Below are positions 8,536 through 16,515 of a stretch of DNA of 64,000 nt, in pieces. This stretch comes from Mangrovimicrobium sp033283385 (GTDB lineage Bacteria; Pseudomonadota; Gammaproteobacteria; Pseudomonadales; Halieaceae): assembly GCA_033283385.1 (NCBI GenBank), contig JAWMQQ010000002.1:744001-808000 (forward strand), read 5' to 3'. The position numbers were made by a program, and so were the translations under genes. The stretch's first letter is position 1. Each line of letters begins with the position of its first letter. Under the pieces are notes generated by a model that saw only the letters and a list, made by a program, of their open reading frames with translations, ran no database searches and had not been told where the DNA came from.

Positions 8536-11034
8536 ATGGCAATCATGAAGGCACATAAAACAGAGATTAAACACGCGCGCAAACATGGAGGGGCACTGTC
8601 GGTTACTTCGGCACTGCTCCTCGCGATGGCAGTTTCGCAAACCGCAACTGCCTCGGAGACGGTTTTCGGCCCCAGCATGTACACCGTCGAGAGCGCGGGC
8701 CCCTGGAACGTGGCGGTTGCCGATTTCGCCCGCGATGGTTTCCCGGATGTCGCGTTCGTGAATTTCCTCGATAACAGCGTGTCAATCGCCCTGGGCTTCG
8801 GCAACGGGCAGTTCTCGGATGTGGGCAAGGTCGGCGTGGGCGGCAATCCCACGGCGATCGTCGCCGGTGACTGGAACCTGGACGGGCGCCCGGACCTCGC
8901 CGTGGCCAACTTCAGCCAGGACTCCCTGTCCATCCTGATCGGCGGTGAGCAGGCGACCTTCACCAAGATGCCCCGTGTGCCCACCGGCTATGGGCCGACC
9001 TCGATCGTCACCGGCGACTGGAACGCCGACGGCAAGCCCGACCTTGCGGTGTCCAACCGCAACGGCGACTCCGTGTCGATCATGCTCGGCGATGGCACTG
9101 GCGCCTTTACCCCTTCCAGTACCACCGCGATCGGTTCGTTCCCGGCCGGTATCGTCAAGGGAGACTGGAACCGGGATGGAATCTCCGACCTGGCGATCGT
9201 CAACCACTTCGACGACAACGTGTCGATCCTGATCGGTTCTGCCGACGGTACCTTTGTGCTGGACCACAATACCCCGGTGGGCCACTTCCCGGGTGCAATC
9301 GTCACTGGTGACTGGAACAGGGACGGTATCGCCGATCTCGCGGTTGCCAACGGCAGGGACGATGACCTGTCTATCCTGCAGGGCGCCGGCGATGGCACCT
9401 TTACCGAACTCGAGCGCATGCCGGCCGGCAATGCGCCGGCGGAACTGACGACCAACGACCTGAACAATGACGGCATCGCCGATCTGGTCGTGACCAACCG
9501 CGACGACAACAATATCTCTGTCTACACCGGCAATGGCGACGGCACCTTCACCGAGGACAAGTTCATCCCCGTCGGCCTGTCACCCAACGGCATCGCCTCG
9601 GGCGACTGGGACAAGGATGGCCGCGACGACCTGCTCGTCGCCAATTTCCTCGGCAAGGGCTTTACCACCTTCCTCAACAAGACGCCCTATGTGACGACGC
9701 CGACCAGCACCTTCCTGGTGGAAGCGGGTGGCCTCACCGGCCGGCTTCCGCTCAATATCTCGACCGGGGACTTCAACCGCAACGGCACCAGCGATGTGAT
9801 GCTCAGCAGCCGCCGGGATAGCGACGTCTCGACGTTCGACAGCAATGGCACCAACGTATTTGCGATGACCGGTACCACCACGGGTAACAAGCCGAGCGCC
9901 AGCTGCACGGCGGACTGGAACCGGGACGGCATACTCGACCAGGCCTATGCCAACCTGAACGACAATGCGGTCACCATTGCAGACGGTGTGGGCGACGGGA
10001 CTTTCGTGCCGAGTGCAACACTGGCTGTAGGTACCGCCCCGGTAGCGATGCTTTGCGAAGATGTCAACGCAGACGGAAGCGTTGACCTGATCGTGGCGAA
10101 CCGGGGTTCCGATACCGTGTCCATCGGCCAGCGCCAGACTGACGGCAGTTTCCTCGAGACCAACGTCATACCGACCGGCAGCAAGCCGTATGCACTGCTT
10201 TCCGCCGACCTGAATCGCGACGGCAAGCCCGACCTGTTGGTGGCCAACCGCGACAGCAACAATGTCTCGGTTTTCCACGGGGCGGGCGATGGCACCTTCA
10301 CCAAGATAACCGACCTGAGTAACGGCCTGGCGCCGGTGGCGATTGCCTCGGGTGATTTCAACCGGAATGGCCTGACGGACATTGCCATCGCCTATCGCGA
10401 CAGCAACAAGATATCCATCATGGGCGGCACCAAGGCGGGCTCCTTCACGCCCCTGATCAATATCCCGGTCGGGCAACAGCCCATGAGCGTGATCGCGTCC
10501 GACTTCAACAACGACGGTATCGATGACCTGGCAGTTGCCAACCTGGCGGATGACAACGTGCAGATTCTGCAAGGCGTGGGCAACGGCAACTTTACCAACG
10601 GCGCGGTGCTGGCTGCGGGCGACGGCCCTGCGGCACTCGCCAGCATCGATATCAACCGCGACGGACGCAAGGACGTCGTCTCCGTGAACAGCAATGACAG
10701 TGGCTTCTCGCTGATCATGAACACCAGCTCGATCGTGCTGGCGGACACCGATGGCGACGGGACGCCTGACATCGCGGACAACTGCTCGACGATCCCGAAC
10801 GCCGACCAGCGGGATACCAACTTCGACGGATACGGCAATATCTGCGATCCCGATCTGACCGGCGACGGTGTGATCAATGGCGACGACTACAACGCGATGT
10901 TGCTCGGAAAATTGACGAACGACCCGAATGCGGACCTGAATGGCGACTCGCTGATAGACAGTACCGATTTGTATATCCTGGTCAGTTTCGCATACCAGTT
11001 GCTTCCCCCCGGCCCCAGCGGCCTGGCGCCCTAG
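8536..11034 (+). CDS. Secreted VCBS/FG-GAP repeat protein, two predicted beta-propellers plus dockerin-like tail
   Basis: An N-terminal signal peptide (hydrophobic core SALLLAMAVS, likely cleavage after ATA-S near residue 35) is followed by 14 repeats built on GDWNRDGxxDLAVAN and DGTF. Repeats 1-7 and 8-14 are separated by a spacer at about residues 375-400, which fits two seven-bladed propellers with calcium-binding loops. After them come a thrombospondin-3-like DTDGDGTPDIADNC segment and two DxNGDxxID loops of a type I dockerin-like domain. Such proteins are extracellular or surface bound. In this locus it may be a cargo or surface partner of the fusion exporter downstream. ATG at 8536 or 8545 could start it. 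Confidence 0.88.
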   Translation: MAIMKAHKTEIKHARKHGGALSVTSALLLAMAVSQTATASETVFGPSMYTVESAGPWNVAVADFARDGFPDVAFVNFLDNSVSIALGFGNGQFSDVGKVGVGGNPTAIVAGDWNLDGRPDLAVANFSQDSLSILIGGEQATFTKMPRVPTGYGPTSIVTGDWNADGKPDLAVSNRNGDSVSIMLGDGTGAFTPSSTTAIGSFPAGIVKGDWNRDGISDLAIVNHFDDNVSILIGSADGTFVLDHNTPVGHFPGAIVTGDWNRDGIADLAVANGRDDDLSILQGAGDGTFTELERMPAGNAPAELTTNDLNNDGIADLVVTNRDDNNISVYTGNGDGTFTEDKFIPVGLSPNGIASGDWDKDGRDDLLVANFLGKGFTTFLNKTPYVTTPTSTFLVEAGGLTGRLPLNISTGDFNRNGTSDVMLSSRRDSDVSTFDSNGTNVFAMTGTTTGNKPSASCTADWNRDGILDQAYANLNDNAVTIADGVGDGTFVPSATLAVGTAPVAMLCEDVNADGSVDLIVANRGSDTVSIGQRQTDGSFLETNVIPTGSKPYALLSADLNRDGKPDLLVANRDSNNVSVFHGAGDGTFTKITDLSNGLAPVAIASGDFNRNGLTDIAIAYRDSNKISIMGGTKAGSFTPLINIPVGQQPMSVIASDFNNDGIDDLAVANLADDNVQILQGVGNGNFTNGAVLAAGDGPAALASIDINRDGRKDVVSVNSNDSGFSLIMNTSSIVLADTDGDGTPDIADNCSTIPNADQRDTNFDGYGNICDPDLTGDGVINGDDYNAMLLGKLTNDPNADLNGDSLIDSTDLYILVSFAYQLLPPGPSGLAP

Positions 11035-11060
11035 TACCCGGATTTCAGTGGAGAGATCGA

Positions 11061-11240
11061 ATGGACAAGAGATTACTTGAAACGCTGGCTTGCCCGGCTT
11101 GCAAGGGCCCGCTGGAATACCACCAGCAGGAACAGGAACTCGTTTGCCAGCATGACCAGTTGGCGTATCAAATCGTGGACGATATACCCATCATGATCGC
11201 TTCCGAGGCACGCCAGTTATCTTCAGCACAACCGGCTTGA
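11061..11240 (+). CDS. ycaR: YcaR/Trm112-like zinc-ribbon protein (UPF0434)
   Basis: This 59-residue gene lies between the VCBS protein and the fusion exporter, with GGAGAG just upstream of its ATG. The start MDKRLLETLACPACKGPLEY is close to Escherichia coli YcaR, including the CPAC knuckle; a later single Cys in ELVCQHD and the motif IVDDIPIMI also match. Trm112-type proteins bind zinc and in eukaryotes and archaea activate SAM methyltransferases. In most gammaproteobacteria ycaR sits between lpxK and kdsB; here it is in a specialised locus that also has a methyltransferase. It may be a second, dedicated copy. Confidence 0.85.
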   Translation: MDKRLLETLACPACKGPLEYHQQEQELVCQHDQLAYQIVDDIPIMIASEARQLSSAQPA

Positions 11241-11340
11241 GAAATACAGGCCGGTTCTGCCCGGCAACTGTCCGCTGTCAGTTCACAGTGACTGGCAGGG
11301 AATGGGAAGGGCAGGGTGTCGATCACATTGGGGTGAAAAA

Positions 11341-13788
11341 ATGGCGCAACCGTACAAGTTAATTTACAAAAAGAAGGCAGAACTGACCACGCGCAAGGGT
11401 GAGATCACCTTTCTTACCAGCGTGCGTGATGCCTCCCGCTATTCACTGACTTCGGACCAGTACGCACTTGCCAGGCTGTTCGATGGCAACCGTACCAAGG
11501 AAGAAGTACTCGCCTTGTACCGCAGTGAATACGGCATTGAGCTGTCGGAGGAAAATCTCGAGGAGTTCATCGAAAACCTGGAAGAGGCCGGGCTGCTGGA
11601 GTCCGGGGTTTCGATACTTCCCGGTACAGACAGCGTCGTGGACTTGCCGACCTGGGCTCGCGGGGCCAGGGGCAGGGGCGGCCAGCAAGGCGAGGCAGGC
11701 GACCTCGAAGAGGAAAGCAGCCCGGAAGACACCATGGAGGCCTTCCCGGCGGAAACGGAAGATGAATTGCTGATGCGCCAGGGCCGCAGGCGCAACCGTG
11801 TGTCGGCGGCTCCCAACCGGGTAACGAAAGCAGGTGCGGCCGGTACGCATACCAAGGGCGTCAACCTGCTGGTACGCATTCCCGTCGGCTGGCTGATGCC
11901 GATCGCCAACTTCATGGCGTTGCCGGTACGCAGCCGATCTATCCTCGTGTTCTTCGTGCTGGCTGCAGCGTTTGGTGCATACGGACTCTATTACGACTAC
12001 AGCGATGCCCGCCGCGACGTGAGCTTGTTGCTCGAGCCCCTGACCATGTTCCAGACGCTGCTGATCAGTATGTTCAGCGTCAACCTGTTGGGGCAGCTGG
12101 CGCGTGCCGGTGCCACCTACTTCTACTCGAAGAAGGTCCCGGCCTTTGGCATCGCCTTGATGTTCAATGTGCTGCCGCGCTTCTACACCAGCCTGTCCGA
12201 GCACGGGGGGCTACTCGGCCTGGAGCAACGCCGCGGGATCATCATGAGCGGGCTGTATTCCAACGTGATCCTGTTTGCGTTGACGTCCTTCATGTGGTTC
12301 GTTACCAGGAACGACGGCACCCTGCTGTCGCTGCTGATGATAGGCATCGCAACGCTGAGTGTGATCCGCTTCGTGCTGGCGATGAACCCGCTGGCCAAGC
12401 GCGCGGGTTACTACCTGCTGTCGGGCTGGCTCGGCGTCCCCCTGCTGCGGGAGCGTGCGCTGTTCGCGCTCATGGGCAAGACGCTGGCGACCAAACCCGG
12501 CGAGAAGACCATTTCACCCTGGGCCCTGCGTTTTTATGGCCTGCTGGTAGTCGGCTGGCTGGTGGCCTTTACGGTACTGATCACGTACGTGCTCGGCGGC
12601 TGGCTGGAGGCCAACTGGGGCGGACTCGGCGTGCTTGTCTTCATCGGCCTGGCCACGGCGGTGCTGTACACGCCGCTGCACCAAGCGCGGCACGCCAGTC
12701 GCAAGGTGGGCAAACTGAAGCAGGGCGCCGACGCCTCCGGCAAACAGCAAAAGCCTGCCTCGGTCGGCAAGATGATGTTCCGCATTGGCCTGCTGGTCGC
12801 CATCGTCATCGTCGGCATGCTGCCGTATACCTACGAGCCCGGCGGTGAACTGAAGCTGCTGCCGCTGGCGCAGAGTCGCGTGGATGTCCGCGCGCAGATC
12901 GAGGCGCCGATCAAGGAGATCCTGGTCAGTGAAGGCCAGGCGGTCAAGAAAGGCCAGTTGCTGGCGCGCCTGTCCGACGACGAAGAGCGGCGCAATATCG
13001 CCACCGCCGAGGCGGCGATCAAGAAACTCCAGGCCGAACTCGCCAAGGCTGAGGACGGGCCGACCAAGGAGGAGATCGCCTCGGCCAGGCAGCGGGTGGA
13101 TACCGCGAAGGTCAGCTACGATTACAACAAGGCCCAGGCGGAGCGGTACTCCATACTGGCGGAAAAGGGCACGGTTTCCCGTGAGGATTACGAGAGCCGC
13201 CAGGCAAAAGCTGACAGTGCCAGCGCACAGGTGGACCAGGCGAACAAGGATCTCCAGTTGCTGCTCGCCGGAACGCGCTCCGAGGATATCGAGGCTATCA
13301 AGGCCAGTATTGCCCAGGAAGAGGCACAGCTGCAGTACTACCAGCAGCGCCTGCAATACAGTGAACTGCGCGCACCCATCGACGGTGTCATCGCCTCGGG
13401 TAGCCTGCTGACCGCAGCGGGAAATTACCTGGAGCGCGGTGACCTGTTTGCGATAGTCGCGGACAACAAGGACCTGCTGGCGGAAATCAAGGTTCCCCAG
13501 GCCGATATCGGTGATGTTCGTGTTGGTGCTCCCGTGCGCATCAAGCTGTGGAGCTATCCCAACCAGGAATTCACCGGTGAGGTTCAGAGCATTGCCCCGA
13601 CAGCCGACGAAAGCCAGTACGGCCATGTCGTGCGTGTCATGACGGAAGTGAAAAACCCCAACGGCCTGTTGAAGCCCAATCTCACCGGCCAGGCCAAGAT
13701 TATGGGCGACGAGAGCACGGTGGCTCTCGTCTTCGGCCGCAAGTTTTTACGCTTCTTCGAGATCGAACTGTGGTCCTGGCTGCCGTAA
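11341..13788 (+). CDS. PqqD-like / inactive M50 (site-2 protease-like) membrane domain / HlyD-type adaptor fusion
   Basis: The 815-residue protein has three parts. Residues about 5-92 are a PqqD-like winged helix (LTSDQYALARLFDGNRTKEEV, ending EEAGLLE), the fold of RiPP recognition elements. Residues about 180-500 are a multi-pass membrane region related to M50 peptidases (VPAFGIALMFNVLPRFY, NPLAKRAGYYLL). From about 515 there is a HlyD adaptor with lipoyl halves around a coiled coil (EAPIKEILVSEGQAVKKGQ, LRAPIDGVIASG). The peptidase motif HELGHA is replaced by GQLARA (251-256) and the third zinc ligand Asp by Ala355, so it should not be a protease. I chose ATG 11341 (GGGGTGA upstream) over 11302. 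Confidence 0.87.
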   Translation: MAQPYKLIYKKKAELTTRKGEITFLTSVRDASRYSLTSDQYALARLFDGNRTKEEVLALYRSEYGIELSEENLEEFIENLEEAGLLESGVSILPGTDSVVDLPTWARGARGRGGQQGEAGDLEEESSPEDTMEAFPAETEDELLMRQGRRRNRVSAAPNRVTKAGAAGTHTKGVNLLVRIPVGWLMPIANFMALPVRSRSILVFFVLAAAFGAYGLYYDYSDARRDVSLLLEPLTMFQTLLISMFSVNLLGQLARAGATYFYSKKVPAFGIALMFNVLPRFYTSLSEHGGLLGLEQRRGIIMSGLYSNVILFALTSFMWFVTRNDGTLLSLLMIGIATLSVIRFVLAMNPLAKRAGYYLLSGWLGVPLLRERALFALMGKTLATKPGEKTISPWALRFYGLLVVGWLVAFTVLITYVLGGWLEANWGGLGVLVFIGLATAVLYTPLHQARHASRKVGKLKQGADASGKQQKPASVGKMMFRIGLLVAIVIVGMLPYTYEPGGELKLLPLAQSRVDVRAQIEAPIKEILVSEGQAVKKGQLLARLSDDEERRNIATAEAAIKKLQAELAKAEDGPTKEEIASARQRVDTAKVSYDYNKAQAERYSILAEKGTVSREDYESRQAKADSASAQVDQANKDLQLLLAGTRSEDIEAIKASIAQEEAQLQYYQQRLQYSELRAPIDGVIASGSLLTAAGNYLERGDLFAIVADNKDLLAEIKVPQADIGDVRVGAPVRIKLWSYPNQEFTGEVQSIAPTADESQYGHVVRVMTEVKNPNGLLKPNLTGQAKIMGDESTVALVFGRKFLRFFEIELWSWLP

Positions 13789-13819
13789 TCGGGCAGGGGC
13801 ATTTTGGCAAGGGATTTGA

Positions 13820-15388
13820 ATGACAAGGACTGGCGTATCATCTCCTGGTTGCACGGGTTTTTCCGCTACTGACCCTGACATAAACGTGGAAGCCGACAAT
13901 TTGGGTATCGATAAAACGCTGGTAACGCCGCGCATTCCCCGGCCGATGGACCGCGACGATTTCAGGTGTATCTCTAAAGAGGGCTTCGGCGACGGCTGGA
14001 ACCACTACGCGCATTGCATGGCCTGGTTTGAAGATCATCTGTATGTGGGAACCAGTCGCGCCATACTCGCGATGATCAAGGTTAACGACCCGCCACCGGC
14101 GCTGAACCACTGGCCGATCAATTCGCCCGAAGACGTCTATGATATCGACAGGCGCGCCCACATCTGGCGATACAACCCCAGGGACGAATCCTGGCTGCGG
14201 GTATTCGTTTCGCCGATGGTGGAGGGCCGCACCGGGCAAATCGTGGCTCGCGATATTGGCTACCGGGGCGTCGCCGTCTACCAGGGCCCCCAGGACACCA
14301 AGCCCTGCCTGTATGTCTGCACCTGGTCATCGTCGAAAGGTCAGCCACCCACTGTGATGCGCAGTGAAGATGGCCTGACCTTCGAGAGCCTGCCCCGGCC
14401 GTCATGGGGTGAATTCGTCAACACTTTCCGCACCCTCGTTCCCTTCAAGGGCTGGCTGTTCACCACGCCCACCGGTTCGACCGCCGGTTACGGCAAGGCC
14501 CAGGAATGTGTGGGAAGCGCGCCGACTATTTACGTGTGCAAGGACCCGATGAGCGGGGATTGGCACGAGGCGAGCGAACTCGGGTTTGGCGACCCGCACA
14601 ACCTGACGACGTTCGAGATGCATGTCTACAACGGCTACCTGTACGCCGGCACGATCAATGCCGAGGACGGGTACCAGATATGGAAAACCGACGCGAGCGG
14701 CGATCCCCCCTACACCTGGACGAAGGTGGTCACGCACGGCGCTTACAGGGGCAAACTCAACGAGATCGCGGTGAGCATGTGCGAGCTCAACGGACTCCTC
14801 TATGTCGGCAGCGGGATCGTCAACGGCGGTTACCACAGGCTGGCGAAGGTCGGTCCCGCCGCAGGTGAGATTATCCGCATCTATCCGGATGACAGCTGGG
14901 ACCTGGTAATCGGCAACCCTCGCCTGACGCCGGATGGCCTCAAGTTTCCGATTGGCCACATGGGGCCCGGTTTCGACAACTTTTTCAATGGTTACATCTG
15001 GCGTATGTTCGTCCACGAGGGAACGATGTACGTCGGCACATTCAAGTGGACCGTGCTGATGCCGTTTATCCCGCTGGAGAAATGGCCGGATTCGGCGCAG
15101 ATGCTGGTAGAGATCCGTGGCGTCGACGAACTCGTCAGCCAGAACGCCGGCTTCGACCTGTGGAGTACGATAGACGGTATCGACTGGAAGCCGGTCACCC
15201 TCACGGGATTTGAAAACCAGTACAACTGGGGGGTGCGCACCATGGCGTCCACGCCCTACGGCCTGTTTATCGGCACAGCCAATCCCTTCGGCCCGGAGGT
15301 GGCGGAAAAAACCGATGCAGGCTGGGAATACCAGCACAACCCCAGGGGCGGGACCGAAGTGTGGCTCGGCAATCCGAGAGAAACATGA
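13820..15388 (+). CDS. Predicted seven-bladed propeller protein of unknown function
   Basis: This 522-residue protein is not one I can name. It has seven evenly spread hydrophobic strand motifs: DHLYVGTSR, PCLYVCTWS, GWLFTTPTG, GYLYAGTIN, GLLYVGSGI, GTMYVGTFKW and YGLFIGTANP. Such spacing fits a beta-propeller. There is no signal peptide or membrane segment, and the first 45 residues look disordered and lack repeats. AAGGGA lies six bases before the ATG. It follows the exporter fusion by 31 bp and precedes a sulfotransferase, so it is likely part of the same operon. A role as scaffold, enzyme or exported client cannot be chosen from sequence alone. Confidence 0.8.
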   Translation: MTRTGVSSPGCTGFSATDPDINVEADNLGIDKTLVTPRIPRPMDRDDFRCISKEGFGDGWNHYAHCMAWFEDHLYVGTSRAILAMIKVNDPPPALNHWPINSPEDVYDIDRRAHIWRYNPRDESWLRVFVSPMVEGRTGQIVARDIGYRGVAVYQGPQDTKPCLYVCTWSSSKGQPPTVMRSEDGLTFESLPRPSWGEFVNTFRTLVPFKGWLFTTPTGSTAGYGKAQECVGSAPTIYVCKDPMSGDWHEASELGFGDPHNLTTFEMHVYNGYLYAGTINAEDGYQIWKTDASGDPPYTWTKVVTHGAYRGKLNEIAVSMCELNGLLYVGSGIVNGGYHRLAKVGPAAGEIIRIYPDDSWDLVIGNPRLTPDGLKFPIGHMGPGFDNFFNGYIWRMFVHEGTMYVGTFKWTVLMPFIPLEKWPDSAQMLVEIRGVDELVSQNAGFDLWSTIDGIDWKPVTLTGFENQYNWGVRTMASTPYGLFIGTANPFGPEVAEKTDAGWEYQHNPRGGTEVWLGNPRET

Positions 15389-15455
15389 ATCGCCCCACTC
15401 ACTCCATGGTTATCCGACCCGAAACCATACTGAATTGCATTGATAAGGATTGCTC

Positions 15456-16355
15456 ATGTCTGACCCCTTGATTCTGTTGGGACCGCCTCGCTCTTTCACC
15501 TCCGTGATCAGCGCCATGCTGGGGCAGCATCCGCAAATGTACGGCCTGCCCGAGGTGCACCTGTTCGTGGCCGATACGGTTGGCGAACTGTTTTTCTTCT
15601 ACAAGATTACCGGGCCGCGTCGTACCCACGGCTTGCTGCGTACGATTTCCGAGGTCTACATGAAGACCCAGAACAAGAAAACCATCGACCTGGCGAAAGC
15701 CTGGCTGATCAAGAACAAGGACACCTCGACTGCCGAGGTCTTCCAGAAAATCGTCAGCAAGGTCGACCCGAAAATCGTCGTCGAGAAAAGTGTCACCACC
15801 GTGTGGAAGCCGGCAAACCTGCAGCGCGTCAACAGGATCTTCCCGAATGCGCGCTACATTCACCTGACGCGGCATCCGCGCGGGCAGTGTGAATCCATGA
15901 TCGAGGCGCTGAAAACCGAAACCGGGCTGACCCGCGAGATGCTGGATCACAGTACCAATCCACCGACCACGGACCCGCAAATCCTCTGGTACAACATTCA
16001 CTCGAATATCGTCAACTTCCTGGAGAACGTTCCCCAGGAGCGCTATATGCGAGTCAAGGGCGAGGACGTAATCCAGGATCCCGACACCTACCTGCGTGAA
16101 ATGTCCGGGTGGATGGGGTTGCGTACGGATGACGAGGCCATCGAGGAAATGAAGCACCCGGAACGTTCCCCGTATTCCAAGCTCGGCCCGCCCAACGCGC
16201 CCTTCGGCAACGACCCCAAGTTCATCAAGGAACCTGCGCTGCGGCCCGCCCGCGCCAAGGTGTTGAGCCTCGAGGGCCCGCTCAGCTGGCGTGACGATAT
16301 TCCCGGTTTTACCGACGAAGTAAAAGAGATGGCCAGGTTGTTTGGCTATGAATAA
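15456..16355 (+). CDS. Sulfotransferase family protein
   Basis: This 299-residue protein opens with LLGPPRSFTSVISAMLGQHP, the 5'-phosphosulfate loop typical of PAPS-dependent sulfotransferases. YIHLTRHPRGQCESMIE matches the 3'-phosphate-binding segment, and KSVTTVW is the intervening region. It would transfer a sulfuryl group from PAPS to a hydroxyl or amine. The ATG at 15456 has AAGGAT at an ordinary distance; a TTG six bases earlier is less likely. It closes the co-directional run starting near 724, so it may sulfate the product of that locus. A CysH-type gene lies 9 kb away on the other strand. Confidence 0.87.
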   Translation: MSDPLILLGPPRSFTSVISAMLGQHPQMYGLPEVHLFVADTVGELFFFYKITGPRRTHGLLRTISEVYMKTQNKKTIDLAKAWLIKNKDTSTAEVFQKIVSKVDPKIVVEKSVTTVWKPANLQRVNRIFPNARYIHLTRHPRGQCESMIEALKTETGLTREMLDHSTNPPTTDPQILWYNIHSNIVNFLENVPQERYMRVKGEDVIQDPDTYLREMSGWMGLRTDDEAIEEMKHPERSPYSKLGPPNAPFGNDPKFIKEPALRPARAKVLSLEGPLSWRDDIPGFTDEVKEMARLFGYE

Positions 16356-16515
16356 TCAGCCCATCCGGCGAAGTATAAGATAGGTCACAGGGACAGCAGC
16401 GGGGCAGGTGTCAGGTGGTTGTTTTGGTCAATAACATTAGCATGGTGAACGCAGCATAACCGACCGGATCCCGCACTGGTGATCCTCGTTCACAGGGAGT
16501 TATGTGGGGTGAATT

